The notes: generated from the sequence alone by a model not told the origin. A DNA stretch of 64,000 bases from Lactobacillus sp. ESL0701 (GCF_029433445.1 NZ_JAQTIC010000003.1:153074-217073); one strand, 5' to 3'. Positions 1 through 10,771 are shown, numbered from the stretch's first letter. Made by a program: numbers and translations.

Positions 1-1
1 A

Positions 2-346
2 ATCACGCGACTTGGAGTTAATTATTTTGGCGCTAAACCGTTAACTTTTAGTGGGTTGGCTGGTATTGGCGACTTGATTGTTACTTGTACTTCTGTTAAT
101 TCTCGTAATTGGCGCTGTGGTAAGCAAATTGGCGAGGGTAAGAGTCTAGACTACATTCTTGAAAATATGGGACAAGTAGTTGAAGGAGCAACGACGGTTA
201 AGGCAGTCCACGAATTATGTGCGGAAAAGCAAATTGATATGCCAATTAGTGAGGCAATTTACCGGGTTTTATATGAAAATACCAATGTGGATGATGAAAT
301 TACCAAGATGATGGGTCGAAGTCCAAAGCAGGAAATTAGACTTTAA
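2..346 (+). CDS. gpsA: NAD(P)H-dependent glycerol-3-phosphate dehydrogenase, C-terminal part (runs off the left edge)
   Basis: Reduces dihydroxyacetone phosphate to sn-glycerol-3-phosphate for phospholipid and teichoic acid synthesis in the cytoplasm. Only the last 114 residues are inside the window; the frame is open from base 2, so the gene is cut by the window edge and not broken. The fragment carries the family's typical substrate-domain segment (FSGLAGIGDLIVTCTS, then SRNWRCG) and the VVEGATTV and MPI motifs of the helical C-terminal domain. It ends 57 bases before trxB. Recognition is by family motifs. Confidence 0.93.
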   Translation: MTRLGVNYFGAKPLTFSGLAGIGDLIVTCTSVNSRNWRCGKQIGEGKSLDYILENMGQVVEGATTVKAVHELCAEKQIDMPISEAIYRVLYENTNVDDEITKMMGRSPKQEIRL

Positions 347-365
347 GCGGTTTCCATTGTATAAT
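336..365 (+). promoter_or_regulatory. Candidate promoter for trxB
   Basis: TTAGAC (336-341), 18-base spacer, TATAAT (360-365), about 38 bases before the trxB start. The -35 is imperfect and overlaps the end of gpsA, so trxB may be expressed both from here and by read-through. Confidence 0.4.
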
Positions 366-403
366 TTACTTACTAAAAATAAGAAACTACTTGAGGTGAA
401 ATC

Positions 404-1330
404 ATGGCAAAGAATTATGATGTAATTATTATTGGTGCTGGTCCCGGCGGCATGACTGCTGCGCTCTATGCTTCACGTGCCAATTTATCAGTGTTGCTAC
501 TTGATCGCGGACTTTATGGCGGTCAAATGAACAATACTGACGCGATTGATAACTATCCTGGCTTCAGTGACGTTAAGGGTCCTGAATTAGGTGAAAAAAT
601 GTATAATTCAATTATGCGTTTTGGTACTGAATTTGAATATGGTGACGTGCAGTCAGTTGAACTTGATGGTAATACCAAGGTTGTTAAAACTGATGCTGGC
701 GAATATACCACTCAAGCTTTAATCATTGCAACTGGTGCTGATCACCGCCATTTAGGTGTTCCGGGTGAAGAAGAATATTCGGGTAAAGGTGTTTCTTATT
801 GTGCTGTTTGTGATGCTGCATTCTTTAAAGATGAGGATATTGCAGTCATTGGTGGGGGCGACTCCGCGATTGAAGAAGGGATTTACCTTGCTCAATCTGC
901 AAAATCGGTAACAGTTATTCACCGCCGCGACCAATTGCGGGCACAAGCTACTTTACAAAAACGTGCTTTTGCCAATGATAAGATGCATTTTATTTGGAAT
1001 GCTGATACTGAATCAATCGTTGGTGACGGTCAGAAGGTCACTGGTGTAACTTATAAGGATAAGGAAACTGGTGAACAAAAGGAGCTAGCTACTCGCGGCG
1101 TATTTATTTATGTTGGAATGCTGCCGCAAACTGCAGCGTTTAAAGACTTAGGTGTTTTAGATGACAAGGGTTGGATTCCAACTGATGAGCATATGCGGAC
1201 CAAGGTTCCTGGAGTGTTTGCTTTAGGTGATGTTCGGGCAAAGGACCTGCGCCAGATTGCTAATGCAGTTGGTGAAGGTAGCGTAGCCGGACAGGAAGCA
1301 TATAACTACTTACAAAATTTAAATGATTAA
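404..1330 (+). CDS. trxB: Thioredoxin-disulfide reductase
   Basis: Flavoprotein that uses NADPH to reduce thioredoxin in the cytoplasm, keeping protein thiols reduced. The 308-residue length is normal. An N-terminal FAD-binding motif GAGPGG sits at about residues 11-16, the redox-active pair is C133-A-V-C136 (CAVC instead of the common CATC), an NAD(P)-binding GGGDSA motif follows near residue 149, and the C-terminal FAD motif GVFALGDVR lies near residue 268. The ATG follows a GAGGTG ribosome site at good spacing. A strong hairpin directly after the stop makes it the last gene of its transcript. Confidence 0.97.
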   Translation: MAKNYDVIIIGAGPGGMTAALYASRANLSVLLLDRGLYGGQMNNTDAIDNYPGFSDVKGPELGEKMYNSIMRFGTEFEYGDVQSVELDGNTKVVKTDAGEYTTQALIIATGADHRHLGVPGEEEYSGKGVSYCAVCDAAFFKDEDIAVIGGGDSAIEEGIYLAQSAKSVTVIHRRDQLRAQATLQKRAFANDKMHFIWNADTESIVGDGQKVTGVTYKDKETGEQKELATRGVFIYVGMLPQTAAFKDLGVLDDKGWIPTDEHMRTKVPGVFALGDVRAKDLRQIANAVGEGSVAGQEAYNYLQNLND

Positions 1331-1334
1331 TCTT

Positions 1335-1364
1335 AAGAATTCATCGGAAGATGAATTCTTTTTA
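1335..1364 (+). terminator. Rho-independent terminator of trxB
   Basis: Perfect 11-bp stem (AAGAATTCATC with its complement at 1350-1360), GGAA tetraloop and a following T-run. Confidence 0.9.
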
Positions 1365-1382
1365 TTTACTAATGACAATAAA

Positions 1383-1391
1383 TGCTAAAAT
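1383..1391 (+). promoter_or_regulatory. Candidate extended -10 promoter for the phosphohexomutase gene
   Basis: TGCTAAAAT fits the extended -10 form TGnTANAAT and lies after the trxB terminator, about 43 bases before the start codon. No good -35 is visible. Confidence 0.4.
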
Positions 1392-1433
1392 AGATTAGAT
1401 AAAAACGAATTTATTGTGTGGGAATTGAGGTAC

Positions 1434-3167
1434 ATGACGGTAATGAATGCAGAGCAGACTTTTAAGGATTGGCAACAAGTTCAGAATATGCCGGATTATT
1501 TAAAACAGCAGCTGACAGTTTTAGGTCAGGATTCGAAATGGGTTGAAGATGCTTTTGGTCAAGAGATTAATTTTGGTACCGCGGGGATGCGGGGAAGACT
1601 TGAGCCAGGTACCAACCGAATAAATTTGTTTACAATTGAGCGGGTTACTGAGGGCTTGGCGCGGTTAATTGATGAAAATGGTTTTGAAGCGCAAAAACGC
1701 GGCGTAGCTATTTCATTTGATTCCCGGTATCATTCCCGGGAGTTTGCGGAAATTGCTGCGCGCGTTTTAGGGGCACACGGCATTCACGTTTACTTGTTTG
1801 ATGACTTGCGGCCGACACCGGAACTTTCATTTGCTGTACGTTATTTGCATACTTTTGCTGGAATTAACATCACGGCTTCCCATAATGCCAAACAATATAA
1901 CGGCTACAAGGTTTATGGCGCTGATGGTGCTCAGATGGGACCAGAGAATGCGGCGCGAGTATTTGCTCATGCACAGCAAGTTAACGATATGTTTGCAATT
2001 AAGGCAGCACCAGTAGCACAATTACGGGCACAAGGCTTGTTGCAATTAATTGGTGAAGACCTTGATGAAGCATATCTGGCAGAATTAAAAACCGTTAATG
2101 TTAATCCGCAAATGATTAAGGAAAATGCTTCTAAGTTAACAATTATTTATTCACCGCTGCACGGCACGGGGAAAATGATTTACGACCGAGCATTTCGTCA
2201 GGGCGGGTTTACCAATATTATTCCCGTTCCCAGTCAGTCGATTATTGATCCAGAGTTCCCAACTACTAAGAAGCCTAATCCAGAATATCGGGATGTGTTT
2301 GATCCCGGTGTGGTTTTAGCCAACCAAAAGCAGGCAGATTTGATTATTGCGACTGATCCTGATGCCGACCGGATGGGGGCATGTGTGCGTGATGAAAATG
2401 GTGCTTTTCAGGTTCTGACAGGTAACCAAATTGCCACCTTGATGGCGTATTATTTGCTGGTTAATTTGAAAAACAGCGGCAAGTTGACTAGTGATTATGA
2501 ATTGATTACCTCAATTGTTTCCAGTCAAATGCCGTTGAAGATTGCTCGTGACTTTGGCATTAAAACAAAATCAGTTTTGACTGGTTTTAAGTTTATTGGT
2601 GAAGAAGTCGACCGGATGAACAAAGAACATGACGGGCAATTCCTGATGGGCTTTGAAGAGAGCTATGGCTATCTGTTTAAGCCATTTGCTCGTGATAAGG
2701 ATGCCATGCAGGGCGCGTTGATGTTTGCGGAAGTTGCATCATATTATGCTTCGCGCGGGATGACTGTTTTAGATGGCTTAAAAGAAATTTGGCAAAAATA
2801 TGGTACGTCTTATGAAATTACGCGTGCAATTGAAATGCCGGGAATTGGCGGTCAGAAGAAGATGGCATTGCTGATGAGCAAATTGCGTGACGAACACCTA
2901 ACTGCGATTAATGGGGTGCCAGTAATTAAAACGCAGGACTTTTTATTGCAGGAAGAAACGGTTAATGGGCAAACGCAGGTTATGACGGACTTGCCGAAGT
3001 CAAATGTTCTAAAATACTTCTTGGCCGATGAAACTTGGCTTGCTTTAAGACCATCCGGTACTGAACCAGTCATTAAAGCCTATGTTGGGGTGAACAAACC
3101 GGATATTACGACCGCTGAAAGTGCTGCAGAGGATTATCAGACGGCTTTAGCAGAACTGTTAAAATAA
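1434..3167 (+). CDS. Phosphohexomutase (phosphoglucomutase/phosphomannomutase family)
   Basis: Interconverts hexose-6-phosphate and hexose-1-phosphate, most likely glucose, feeding UDP-glucose for wall, teichoic acid and exopolysaccharide synthesis. The ~577-residue protein is of the long PgcA-like type. It shows the phosphoserine loop TASHNAKQYNG (near residue 145), the metal-binding loop DPDADR (near residue 309), the sugar loop GFEESYGY (near 407) and the phosphate-binding RPSGTEP near the C-terminus. Start: GTG 1416, ATG 1434 and ATG 1443 are in frame; GAGG at 1427-1430 is close to the first ATG and far from the second, so 1434 is a compromise. Substrate preference between glucose and mannose cannot be read from sequence. 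Confidence 0.9.
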   Translation: MTVMNAEQTFKDWQQVQNMPDYLKQQLTVLGQDSKWVEDAFGQEINFGTAGMRGRLEPGTNRINLFTIERVTEGLARLIDENGFEAQKRGVAISFDSRYHSREFAEIAARVLGAHGIHVYLFDDLRPTPELSFAVRYLHTFAGINITASHNAKQYNGYKVYGADGAQMGPENAARVFAHAQQVNDMFAIKAAPVAQLRAQGLLQLIGEDLDEAYLAELKTVNVNPQMIKENASKLTIIYSPLHGTGKMIYDRAFRQGGFTNIIPVPSQSIIDPEFPTTKKPNPEYRDVFDPGVVLANQKQADLIIATDPDADRMGACVRDENGAFQVLTGNQIATLMAYYLLVNLKNSGKLTSDYELITSIVSSQMPLKIARDFGIKTKSVLTGFKFIGEEVDRMNKEHDGQFLMGFEESYGYLFKPFARDKDAMQGALMFAEVASYYASRGMTVLDGLKEIWQKYGTSYEITRAIEMPGIGGQKKMALLMSKLRDEHLTAINGVPVIKTQDFLLQEETVNGQTQVMTDLPKSNVLKYFLADETWLALRPSGTEPVIKAYVGVNKPDITTAESAAEDYQTALAELLK

Positions 3168-3180
3168 GTTAAATAACGTG

Positions 3181-3194
3181 CGAAAATATGTTCG
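3181..3194 (+). promoter_or_regulatory. LexA/DinR-like SOS box upstream of uvrBA
   Basis: CGAAAATATGTTCG differs at one position from the Gram-positive LexA consensus CGAACNNNNGTTCG. It lies just upstream of AT-rich -10-like sequences (TAAAAT 3201-3206, TAGAAT 3206-3211) and about 70 bases before uvrB, a classic SOS gene in Firmicutes. Confidence 0.65.
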
Positions 3195-3219
3195 CAGTAG
3201 TAAAATAGAATACATTAAT

Positions 3220-3248
3220 AAAAGTTGGGCTTTTTGTCCAACTTTTTT
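3220..3248 (+). terminator. Hairpin terminator between the phosphohexomutase gene and uvrB
   Basis: AAAGTTGG and CCAACTTT arms separated by GCTTTTTGT, followed by more T. It lies downstream of the LexA-like box and the likely uvrB -10, so it may also sit at the very 5' end of uvrB mRNA. Confidence 0.65.
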
Positions 3249-3263
3249 ACGAGGAGTCTTTTT

Positions 3264-5306
3264 ATGATTAAGCGACAAGAAAAGCGTAAATTTGAACTTG
3301 TATCTAAATTTCAGCCTGCTGGTGACCAAGAACAGGCGATCCAACAGCTAACTAAAGGCTTTAATGCTGGCAATAAAGAACAAATTCTTGAAGGAGCAAC
3401 TGGTACGGGGAAGACCTTTACCATGGCTAACATTATTGCTAATTTAAATAAACCGACTTTAGTTATTTCTCACAATAAAACATTAGTGGGTCAGCTTTAT
3501 GGCGAATTTAAAGAATTTTTCCCGCATAATGCCGTTGACTACTTCGTGTCCTATTATGATTATTACCAGCCTGAAGCCTACGTGCCGCAATCTGACACTT
3601 ATATTGAAAAGGATTCAGCGATTAATGACGAGATTGATCAGTTGCGCCACCAAGCTACTAGTGACTTGATGGAACGCAATGATGTGATTGTTGTCGCCTC
3701 GGTTTCTTGTATTTATGGATTGGGTGACCCGCATGAGTATGCGGCAAGTGTGATTACCGTGCATGAGGGTGAAGAATACGACCGCAATACTTTACTGCGT
3801 GACTTAGTCAATATTCAGTATGACCGCAATGATATTGACTTTCAGCGTGGGCGTTTTCGTGTACGCGGCGATAGTGTGGAGGTTTTTCCAGCGGGGAATT
3901 CCAACCATGCTTATCGAATTGAATTTTTCGGTGATGAAATTGATCGGATTGTGGAAGTTGATTCGCTAACCGGCGAGGTAATTGGTGAGCGTGAGAGTAT
4001 TTCACTGTTTCCCGCTACCCACTTTATGACTAATGATGAGCAGATGCGACGGGCATTGAAATTAATTTCTCAAGAAATGAAATTACAGATCAAGGAATTT
4101 GAAGGTGAAGGCAAATTACTGGAGGCTGAACGGATTAAGCAGCGTACGACCTATGACATGGAAATGATGGGTGAAGTTGGTTACACTAACGGCATTGAAA
4201 ACTATTCGCGTCACATGGAAGGACGCAAGGAAGGTGAGCCACCATATACGCTGCTTGATTTCTTCCCCGATGATTTTTTAATTCTGATTGATGAGTCACA
4301 CGCCACAATGCCGGAAATTCGCGCAATGTACAATGGTGACCGTAATCGGAAAAAGACGCTGATTGACTATGGCTTTCGTCTGCCATCAGCCTTAGATAAC
4401 CGACCGTTAAAATTGCAGGAATTCGAAAAGCACGTTAATCAAATTTTATATGTATCAGCTACTCCTGGTGATTATGAATTGGCACGCACCGATCATCAGG
4501 TTGAGCAAATTATCAGACCGACAGGTCTGCTTGATCCGAAGATTGAAGTCCGACCAATTGAGGGCCAGATTGATGATTTAGTAGCAGAAATTAACAAGCG
4601 GATAGATCAGAATGAACGAGTTTTTGTGACCACGTTAACCAAAAAGATGGCGGAAGACTTAACTGATTACCTTAAAGACCTGGGAATTAAAGTTCAGTAC
4701 CTGCATTCGGATGTTAAAACGCTGGAACGAATGCAGATTTTGCGGGATTTACGCTTAGGCAAATATGATGTGTTGATTGGTATTAACCTCTTGCGGGAGG
4801 GAATTGATGTGCCGGAAGTTTCTTTGGTAGCAATTCTGGATGCGGACAAGGAAGGCTTTTTGCGGGCATACCGACCGCTAGTGCAGACGATGGGGCGAGC
4901 TTCACGTAATCAAAATGGTGAGGTGATCATGTATGCGGATTCGATTACTGATTCAATGCGAGAAGCAATCGAAGCGACGCAGCGCAGACGTAAGTTGCAG
5001 ATTGCCTTTAACGAAGAACACGGGATAACACCAACAACAATTGTCAAACCAATTCGGGATGTAATTTCGGCAACTAAAACGGCTGATGATGTACCTGACA
5101 ATGATAGTTTTGCGGACCTTAACTTTGATGAGTTGACTGCTAAGCAGAAGAAGACGATGATTTCTGATTTGCGTGAGCAGATGCAGGATGCCGCTAAGAA
5201 ATTGGACTTTGAAGGGGCAGCTACCTTGCGGGATGCAATTATGGAATTAGAAAATTCAACGAGAAAACCGATTAAGAAAAAGGGACAAACACTAAATGGC
5301 AAATGA
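3264..5306 (+). CDS. uvrB: Excinuclease ABC subunit B
   Basis: DNA damage recognition helicase of nucleotide excision repair; it loads with UvrA and then recruits UvrC. The protein has 680 residues, normal for the family. It carries a Walker A GATGTGKT at residues 44-51, the beta-hairpin [12 protein letters not shown] near residue 93, a DESH Walker B (near residue 338), helicase motif VI GRASRN and a C-terminal UVR motif ([15 protein letters not shown]). The chosen ATG follows GAGGAG at 3251-3256; an in-frame start at 3225 would lie inside the terminator hairpin. The last 11 bases overlap uvrA, so the two are translated as one operon, probably SOS-induced. Confidence 0.97.
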   Translation: MIKRQEKRKFELVSKFQPAGDQEQAIQQLTKGFNAGNKEQILEGATGTGKTFTMANIIANLNKPTLVISHNKTLVGQLYGEFKEFFPHNAVDYFVSYYDYYQPEAYVPQSDTYIEKDSAINDEIDQLRHQATSDLMERNDVIVVASVSCIYGLGDPHEYAASVITVHEGEEYDRNTLLRDLVNIQYDRNDIDFQRGRFRVRGDSVEVFPAGNSNHAYRIEFFGDEIDRIVEVDSLTGEVIGERESISLFPATHFMTNDEQMRRALKLISQEMKLQIKEFEGEGKLLEAERIKQRTTYDMEMMGEVGYTNGIENYSRHMEGRKEGEPPYTLLDFFPDDFLILIDESHATMPEIRAMYNGDRNRKKTLIDYGFRLPSALDNRPLKLQEFEKHVNQILYVSATPGDYELARTDHQVEQIIRPTGLLDPKIEVRPIEGQIDDLVAEINKRIDQNERVFVTTLTKKMAEDLTDYLKDLGIKVQYLHSDVKTLERMQILRDLRLGKYDVLIGINLLREGIDVPEVSLVAILDADKEGFLRAYRPLVQTMGRASRNQNGEVIMYADSITDSMREAIEATQRRRKLQIAFNEEHGITPTTIVKPIRDVISATKTADDVPDNDSFADLNFDELTAKQKKTMISDLREQMQDAAKKLDFEGAATLRDAIMELENSTRKPIKKKGQTLNGK

Positions 5307-8148
5307 TAAAATCGTTATTCGGGGCGCGCGTGAGCACAACCTCAAGGATATTAATTTAACAATTCCAAAAGACGAAATGGTGGTCATTACTGGCCTATCA
5401 GGTTCCGGTAAGAGCTCATTAGCCTTTGATACTCTCTATGCCGAGGGGCGCAGACGTTATGTGCAGTCATTGTCCAGTTATGCCCGGCAATTTTTGGGAC
5501 AAATGGATAAACCTGATGTTGATTCGATTGATGGGCTAAATCCAGCGATTTCGATTGATCAAAAAACGACGTCGCATAATCCGCGCTCAACTGTCGGAAC
5601 AGTTACGGAAATTAATGATTACTTGCGCTTATTGTGGGCGCGTGTTGGTCACCCAATCTGCCCTAATGATGGGACGTTGATTGAGCGCCAATCGGCACAG
5701 CAGATGGTTGACCGTATTTTGGCATTACCTGAGCGGACTAAAATTCAATTATTGGCACCAGTTATCAGGGCAAAACGTGGTGAACATAAGGAAGTGTTCA
5801 AGCGTGTTCAACGAGCTGGTTATGTGCGGGTGATTGTTGATGGTGAGATGCACGAAATTAGCGAGGACTTCAAGTTAGCTAAGAATAAGCGCCACACGAT
5901 TGATATTGTGGTCGACCGGCTAATTGTCAAAGAGGGCATTCGCTCACGATTGTTTGACTCTGTTGAGGCAGCTCTTAGGCTGTCAGACGGCTACATGAAT
6001 GTTGATGTCATTGGGGCTGAGATGTTAAACTTTTCGGAATATTACGCTTGTCCCAAGTGCGGTTTTACGGTTGGCGAAATGGAGCCGCGGCTCTTTTCCT
6101 TTAATGCACCGTTTGGTGCCTGTCCTGATTGTGATGGCTTAGGCGTGAAGCTGTCAGTTGATGAGGATTTGGTTATTCCCGATAAAAGTAAAACCTTGGT
6201 CGAAGGTGCGGTTGCACCATGGAAAAATTCCAAATATTACGGTGAAATGCTGGCGCAAGCCTGTGAAGTATTAAAAATCCCGCTAGACAAGCCATTTGCT
6301 AAATTAACTAAAAAGCAGCAAGCAACGATTTTACATGGTTCAACGAAAGAAATTAAGTTTCACGTTACTGGTGACTTTGGTGTTAACGATACTACCGCAC
6401 CATTTGAAGGCGCAATGGAGAATGTTGAGCGGCGCTACAAACACCCGATGTCCAAATTTATGCGTGATGTGATGGGCAAATACATGACCGAACTAACCTG
6501 TTCGACCTGTCATGGTAAGCGGCTTAATGAAAAGGCACTTGCTGTTAAAGTAATGGGCAAGGATATTGCTGAGGCTTCGGAACTAGCAATTAATAAGGCC
6601 TTAGACTTTTTTAACGGGGTTAAGCTGGATGAGCAAGAAGCCATAATTGCCAAACCAATTTTAAAAGAAGTCCGTGATCGGCTGAATTTCTTAAATAGTG
6701 TTGGCTTAGATTATTTAACTTTATCGCGATCGGCTAATACGTTATCCGGTGGGGAAGCACAGCGAATTCGGTTGGCAACCCAGATTGGCTCAAACTTATC
6801 GGGTGTTATGTATGTCCTAGATGAACCGTCAATTGGCTTGCACCAGCGTGATAATGACCGTTTAATTGCCGCCTTAAAACGGATGCGGGACTTAGGCAAT
6901 TCATTAATTGTGGTTGAGCACGACGATGAAACAATGCGGCAGGCTGATTATCTAATTGACATGGGACCTGGAGCTGGTACTTATGGCGGCGAGGTAATGG
7001 CTGCTGGTACGCCAAAAGAGGTTGAGGCTAACCCTAAATCACTGACGGGTCAATATTTAGCTGGTAAAAAGTTTGTTCCAGTTCCGTTAAAGCGGCGTAA
7101 GGGCAATGGTAAAAAAATCACGGTTACGGGAGCTAGCGAAAATAATCTTAAAAATATCAAGGTTGATTTTCCGTTGGGCAAGTTCATCGTGGTTAGCGGC
7201 GTGTCAGGTTCGGGTAAATCTACTCTGATCAATATGATTTTGAAACGGGTACTGGCACAAAAATTAAATCGTAATCAAACAAAACCGGGCAAGTACAAGA
7301 GTATTAGCGGCTATCAGAATATTGAAAAAGTGATTGATATTGACCAAAGTCCAATTGGACGCACGCCGCGCAGTAACCCAGCAACTTATACCAGTGTCTT
7401 TGACGATATTCGGACATTGTTTGCCCAAACAAATGAGGCAAAATTGCGTGGTTATACTAAGGCGCGCTTCTCGTTTAATGTTAAAGGTGGTCGCTGCGAA
7501 GCTTGTCATGGTGATGGAATTATTAAGATTGAAATGAACTTTTTGCCGGATGTTTATGTTCCGTGTGAAGTTTGTCATGGCAGTCGTTATAATTCGGAAA
7601 CTTTAGAAGTTACTTACCGCAAGAAGAATATTGCCCAAGTATTAGATATGACGATTAGTGAAGCCTGTGACTTTTTTAAGAATATTCCTAAGATTGCCCG
7701 CAAATTGCAAACAATTGTTGATGTGGGCTTAGGCTATGTTAAATTGGGTCAGTCGGCGACAACCCTGTCGGGTGGTGAAGCCCAAAGAATGAAGCTAGCA
7801 GCTGAATTACAGAAATTGTCGACAGGCAAGAACTTCTATATTCTTGATGAACCGACAACGGGTCTGCATACGGATGATATTAAAAGACTGCTTGAAGTGT
7901 TACAACGGTTAGTTGATGAGGGCAACACGGTTTTGATTATTGAGCACAATCTTGATGTAATTAAAAATGCCGATTGGCTGATTGATCTTGGACCTGAAGG
8001 CGGCGAAGGCGGCGGCAATATTGTTGCCACGGGAACTCCTGAACAGGTTGCTGAAGTTAAAGCTAGTTATACTGGGCAATATCTCAAGCCGGTTTTGGTT
8101 CGCGACACAGAATTGACAAAATTAGCGGCTAAAAAGAAAGCTAAATAA
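5296..8148 (+). CDS. uvrA: Excinuclease ABC subunit A
   Basis: Dimeric ABC-type ATPase that finds bulky DNA lesions and loads UvrB. At 950 residues it is full length. Visible parts: first Walker [10 protein letters not shown] at residues 33-41, a first zinc module with CPKC (near 253), the first ABC signature [12 protein letters not shown] (near 482), a second Walker [10 protein letters not shown] (near 636), a second zinc module (CEAC, then CEVC) and the second signature [12 protein letters not shown]. The start overlaps the end of uvrB in another frame, which implies coupled translation. No terminator is evident before the next gene. Confidence 0.97.
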   Translation: MANDKIVIRGAREHNLKDINLTIPKDEMVVITGLSGSGKSSLAFDTLYAEGRRRYVQSLSSYARQFLGQMDKPDVDSIDGLNPAISIDQKTTSHNPRSTVGTVTEINDYLRLLWARVGHPICPNDGTLIERQSAQQMVDRILALPERTKIQLLAPVIRAKRGEHKEVFKRVQRAGYVRVIVDGEMHEISEDFKLAKNKRHTIDIVVDRLIVKEGIRSRLFDSVEAALRLSDGYMNVDVIGAEMLNFSEYYACPKCGFTVGEMEPRLFSFNAPFGACPDCDGLGVKLSVDEDLVIPDKSKTLVEGAVAPWKNSKYYGEMLAQACEVLKIPLDKPFAKLTKKQQATILHGSTKEIKFHVTGDFGVNDTTAPFEGAMENVERRYKHPMSKFMRDVMGKYMTELTCSTCHGKRLNEKALAVKVMGKDIAEASELAINKALDFFNGVKLDEQEAIIAKPILKEVRDRLNFLNSVGLDYLTLSRSANTLSGGEAQRIRLATQIGSNLSGVMYVLDEPSIGLHQRDNDRLIAALKRMRDLGNSLIVVEHDDETMRQADYLIDMGPGAGTYGGEVMAAGTPKEVEANPKSLTGQYLAGKKFVPVPLKRRKGNGKKITVTGASENNLKNIKVDFPLGKFIVVSGVSGSGKSTLINMILKRVLAQKLNRNQTKPGKYKSISGYQNIEKVIDIDQSPIGRTPRSNPATYTSVFDDIRTLFAQTNEAKLRGYTKARFSFNVKGGRCEACHGDGIIKIEMNFLPDVYVPCEVCHGSRYNSETLEVTYRKKNIAQVLDMTISEACDFFKNIPKIARKLQTIVDVGLGYVKLGQSATTLSGGEAQRMKLAAELQKLSTGKNFYILDEPTTGLHTDDIKRLLEVLQRLVDEGNTVLIIEHNLDVIKNADWLIDLGPEGGEGGGNIVATGTPEQVAEVKASYTGQYLKPVLVRDTELTKLAAKKKAK

Positions 8149-8199
8149 CATTTAATTATTTATTTAGAAGTGTACAATAAAGCACAAGGAGGACTGAAA

Positions 8200-8742
8200 A
8201 TGGATAATTTTTCTAGTTACAGAGAACATCGCGGCTTTGATTGGGCTGCATTTCTTGCAGGTGTTTTAATGATTATAGCGGGGTTATTCCTGCTGCGTCA
8301 TCCGGACAGGGCATTGCATGCCTTTGTTTTATTGTTTGCCATTTTGTCGATTGTCCAAGGATTTGTGTGGCTGGCTTTTTATAGTCATTTTCATTATTAT
8401 ATTTCCATTAGCTGGATGTCGATTGTTTCAGGGGTATTAGATATCTTAGTCGGTATTTTATTCCTATATTCGTATGATGCTGGTGGGTTGACGCTTGCTT
8501 ACTTGTTCGCAATTTGGTTTTTATTTGATTCCATTTCGGGCATTATTGTTTCGTGGCACATGCGCCGCCTCTCGAGCTTTTATTTCTGGTTTACTCTAAT
8601 TTTAAATATTTTTGGTTTACTAATCGCGGTAAGTCTAATGTTTAACCCAGCTTTATCAGCGCTAACTTTAATTTGGCTGATTTCATTGTGGTTGCTTATT
8701 TTTGGAATTAACGAAATTGTAGCCGCATTTGCCCGTAGATAA
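8200..8742 (+). CDS. DUF308/HdeD-like membrane protein
   Basis: A 180-residue integral membrane protein with about six hydrophobic segments between residues 16 and 178, short loops and no catalytic motif, resembling the HdeD/DUF308 family, whose members are often linked to acid or general stress but lack a defined activity. The ATG at 8200 follows an excellent AAGGAGG at 8186-8192; an upstream in-frame start at 8170 is not used. It lies 51 bases after uvrA and may have a weak promoter of its own (TTTAAT-16-TACAAT just upstream). A hairpin follows it. Confidence 0.75.
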   Translation: MDNFSSYREHRGFDWAAFLAGVLMIIAGLFLLRHPDRALHAFVLLFAILSIVQGFVWLAFYSHFHYYISISWMSIVSGVLDILVGILFLYSYDAGGLTLAYLFAIWFLFDSISGIIVSWHMRRLSSFYFWFTLILNIFGLLIAVSLMFNPALSALTLIWLISLWLLIFGINEIVAAFARR

Positions 8743-8754
8743 TTAATAATGATT

Positions 8755-8781
8755 AAAAAAGGTCCGTTAAGGGCTTTTTTT
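8755..8781 (+). terminator. Terminator after the DUF308 gene
   Basis: A-rich arm, GGTCC/GGGC core and seven T: an imperfect but convincing intrinsic terminator. Confidence 0.6.
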
Positions 8782-8812
8782 ATTACTAAAAAGGGTTACG
8801 GAACACCCGGTA

Positions 8813-8821
8813 TGTTATAAT
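8813..8821 (+). promoter_or_regulatory. Extended -10 promoter of the rapZ-yvcK-whiA operon
   Basis: TGTTATAAT is a perfect extended -10, 25 bases before the rapZ ATG and downstream of a terminator. No strong -35 is needed for this class. Confidence 0.6.
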
Positions 8822-8845
8822 TTAGATGATAGGAGGCTGGCAAAA

Positions 8846-9724
8846 ATGGCTGACAAGAAAAAGCAATTATTAATTGTCACGGGGATGAGTGGGGCTGGTA
8901 AAACAGTAACAGCACATGCCTTAGAGGATATGGGCTATTTTGTGGTCGATAATTTGCCGCCAACACTTCTGGGGAGTTTTTGGGATTTGATTGTGAGTTC
9001 CGATGATTTCACAAAAGTTGCGGTTGTGATTGATTTGCGGGTGAAAAATTTTTACCGGGACCTACTTGATGAGGTTAATTCGCTGGAAGATAACGGTACC
9101 GTGCAGACGACGATTGTCTTTTTGGATGCATCAAACGATACCTTGGTGGCACGGTATAAGGAAACGCGCCGCCTGCCGCCACTTGCCAGCAGCGGTCGAC
9201 TGCTTGACGGAATTGAGGAAGAGAGACAGATTTTGACAGGCATCCGCAATCGGGCCAATTACATTATTGATACTTCTGAATTAACAACTAAGCAATTAAA
9301 GCAAAAGCTGCTTGAAGAATTTAGCGATCGACAAAAGCAGCCGTTTTCAATTGAGGTGATGTCATTTGGCTTTAAGTACGGAATGCCAATTGATGCCGAT
9401 ATTGTGATGGATGTGCGTTTCTTGCCGAATCCATTTTATTTGCCGGAATTGCGACCGTTTACTGGTTTGGACAAGCGGGTGTTTGATTACGTGATGGAGA
9501 AGAAGGAAACACAAACCTTTTATGCGAAATTGCTTGATCTATTAAAAATTGCCTTGCCTGGTTATATCAAAGAGGGTAAGGAAAAACTGACAATTGCAAT
9601 TGGCTGTACGGGTGGACAACATCGCAGTGTGGCAATTGCTCAGCAGTTAGCTCGTGATTTAGCTAAAAATGATTATCAAGTAGATATTACACATCGTGAA
9701 ATCAGCCGCTACACTAGAAAATAG
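8846..9724 (+). CDS. rapZ: RapZ/YvcJ nucleotide-binding protein
   Basis: P-loop ATP/GTP-binding protein. In E. coli the homologue controls glmS RNA decay; in Firmicutes the YvcJ homologue binds nucleotides and affects competence, with an unclear target. The 292 residues show Walker A GMSGAGKT at 13-20 and the C-terminal motif GCTGGQHRSV (near residue 253), the most conserved part of the family. The start follows AGGAGG. It is first in the conserved rapZ-yvcK-whiA trio, 9 bases before yvcK. The symbol follows the family name; yvcJ is the Bacillus equivalent. Confidence 0.95.
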   Translation: MADKKKQLLIVTGMSGAGKTVTAHALEDMGYFVVDNLPPTLLGSFWDLIVSSDDFTKVAVVIDLRVKNFYRDLLDEVNSLEDNGTVQTTIVFLDASNDTLVARYKETRRLPPLASSGRLLDGIEEERQILTGIRNRANYIIDTSELTTKQLKQKLLEEFSDRQKQPFSIEVMSFGFKYGMPIDADIVMDVRFLPNPFYLPELRPFTGLDKRVFDYVMEKKETQTFYAKLLDLLKIALPGYIKEGKEKLTIAIGCTGGQHRSVAIAQQLARDLAKNDYQVDITHREISRYTRK

Positions 9725-9733
9725 GTGAATTGA

Positions 9734-10771
9734 ATGGCGTATGGAGAAGGAAAGATTATTCGGGTAATTAAAAACAGACGTCCCAAGGTCGTCGTTATCG
9801 GCGGCGGAACTGGCTTGCCCGTTATTTTAAACGCGTTAAAAGACCAGAATGCGGAAATTACGGCAATTGTGACCGTTTCAGATGATGGTGGGTCATCCGG
9901 CTCAATTCGTAACTTTATTAACGTTGTGCCACCTGGTGATATTCGTAATGTATTAGTGGCCTTAAGTGATATTCCGCAAGAGGAGAAGAATATTTTTCAA
10001 TATCGGTTTGATTCATCAGATTCGTTCTTTTCCGGACACGCAATTGGCAATTTGATTATTGCGGCTTTAAATGAAATGCACGGTAATATTTTTGATGCCG
10101 TGCAGTCTTTATCCAAAATGATGCACGTTGACGGGCATGTCTTTCCAGCATCTAATGAACCATTGACTTTAAATGCGGAATTTGTTGATGGGACAACGCA
10201 AGCTGGCGAAAAAGAAATTACGGATAAGGATAAGCAGATTAAGCGCATTTGGGTGACAGATACTAATTCAGATGATGAACCAGAAGCCGTGCTGCCGGTT
10301 GTAGCTGCGGTGATGCAGGCTGATGCGGTAGTACTGGGTCCCGGCAGCTTGTTTACTTCGATTTTACCTAACTTAATGATTCCAAATCTTGGTCAAGCGG
10401 TACGTGAAACCAGCGCGGAAGTAATTTATATTTGTAATATCATGACCCAACTGGGAGAGACTGACCATTTCTCTGATAGCGAGCACGTTGCGGTAATTAA
10501 TAACCATCTTGGTGGTCATTATGTTGATACAACGTTAGTTAATGGTGCCAAAATTGATATGAGTAAGTTTAATCCGGCAGATTATGATGCTTATTTGGAA
10601 CCGGTTAGAAATGATTTTGCTGGACTAAGGGCTCAGGGCAGCCGCGTGATTACTGATGATTTTATTGATCAGCGCAGTGGGTTAGTTTTTCATGATGGTA
10701 AAAAGGTGGCGCGTGAGATTATCAGTTTGGCGTATGAAGCGATGTCCCGCAGAAAGAGGACCAATAAGTAA
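9734..10771 (+). CDS. yvcK: YvcK/CofD-like gluconeogenesis factor
   Basis: Binds UDP-sugars in Bacillus and is needed for normal wall synthesis and growth on gluconeogenic carbon sources; it is phosphorylated by PrkC-type kinases there. The 345-residue protein has the CofD-type N-terminal Rossmann motif [10 protein letters not shown] (residues 23-32), followed by VSDDGGSSG and the LGPGSLFTS loop near residue 200. Its stop codon shares one base with the whiA start (TAATG), so the pair is translationally coupled. Confidence 0.95.
   Translation: MAYGEGKIIRVIKNRRPKVVVIGGGTGLPVILNALKDQNAEITAIVTVSDDGGSSGSIRNFINVVPPGDIRNVLVALSDIPQEEKNIFQYRFDSSDSFFSGHAIGNLIIAALNEMHGNIFDAVQSLSKMMHVDGHVFPASNEPLTLNAEFVDGTTQAGEKEITDKDKQIKRIWVTDTNSDDEPEAVLPVVAAVMQADAVVLGPGSLFTSILPNLMIPNLGQAVRETSAEVIYICNIMTQLGETDHFSDSEHVAVINNHLGGHYVDTTLVNGAKIDMSKFNPADYDAYLEPVRNDFAGLRAQGSRVITDDFIDQRSGLVFHDGKKVAREIISLAYEAMSRRKRTNK

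Noticed and set aside
2..346. gpsA as a truncated pseudogene
   Set aside because: The frame is open to the left edge, so the shortness is due to the window boundary.
4910..5302. 130-codon open frame antisense to the 3' end of uvrB
   Set aside because: It lies wholly inside uvrB on the other strand, has a low-complexity serine-rich product and no ribosome site; uvrB motifs confirm the forward frame.
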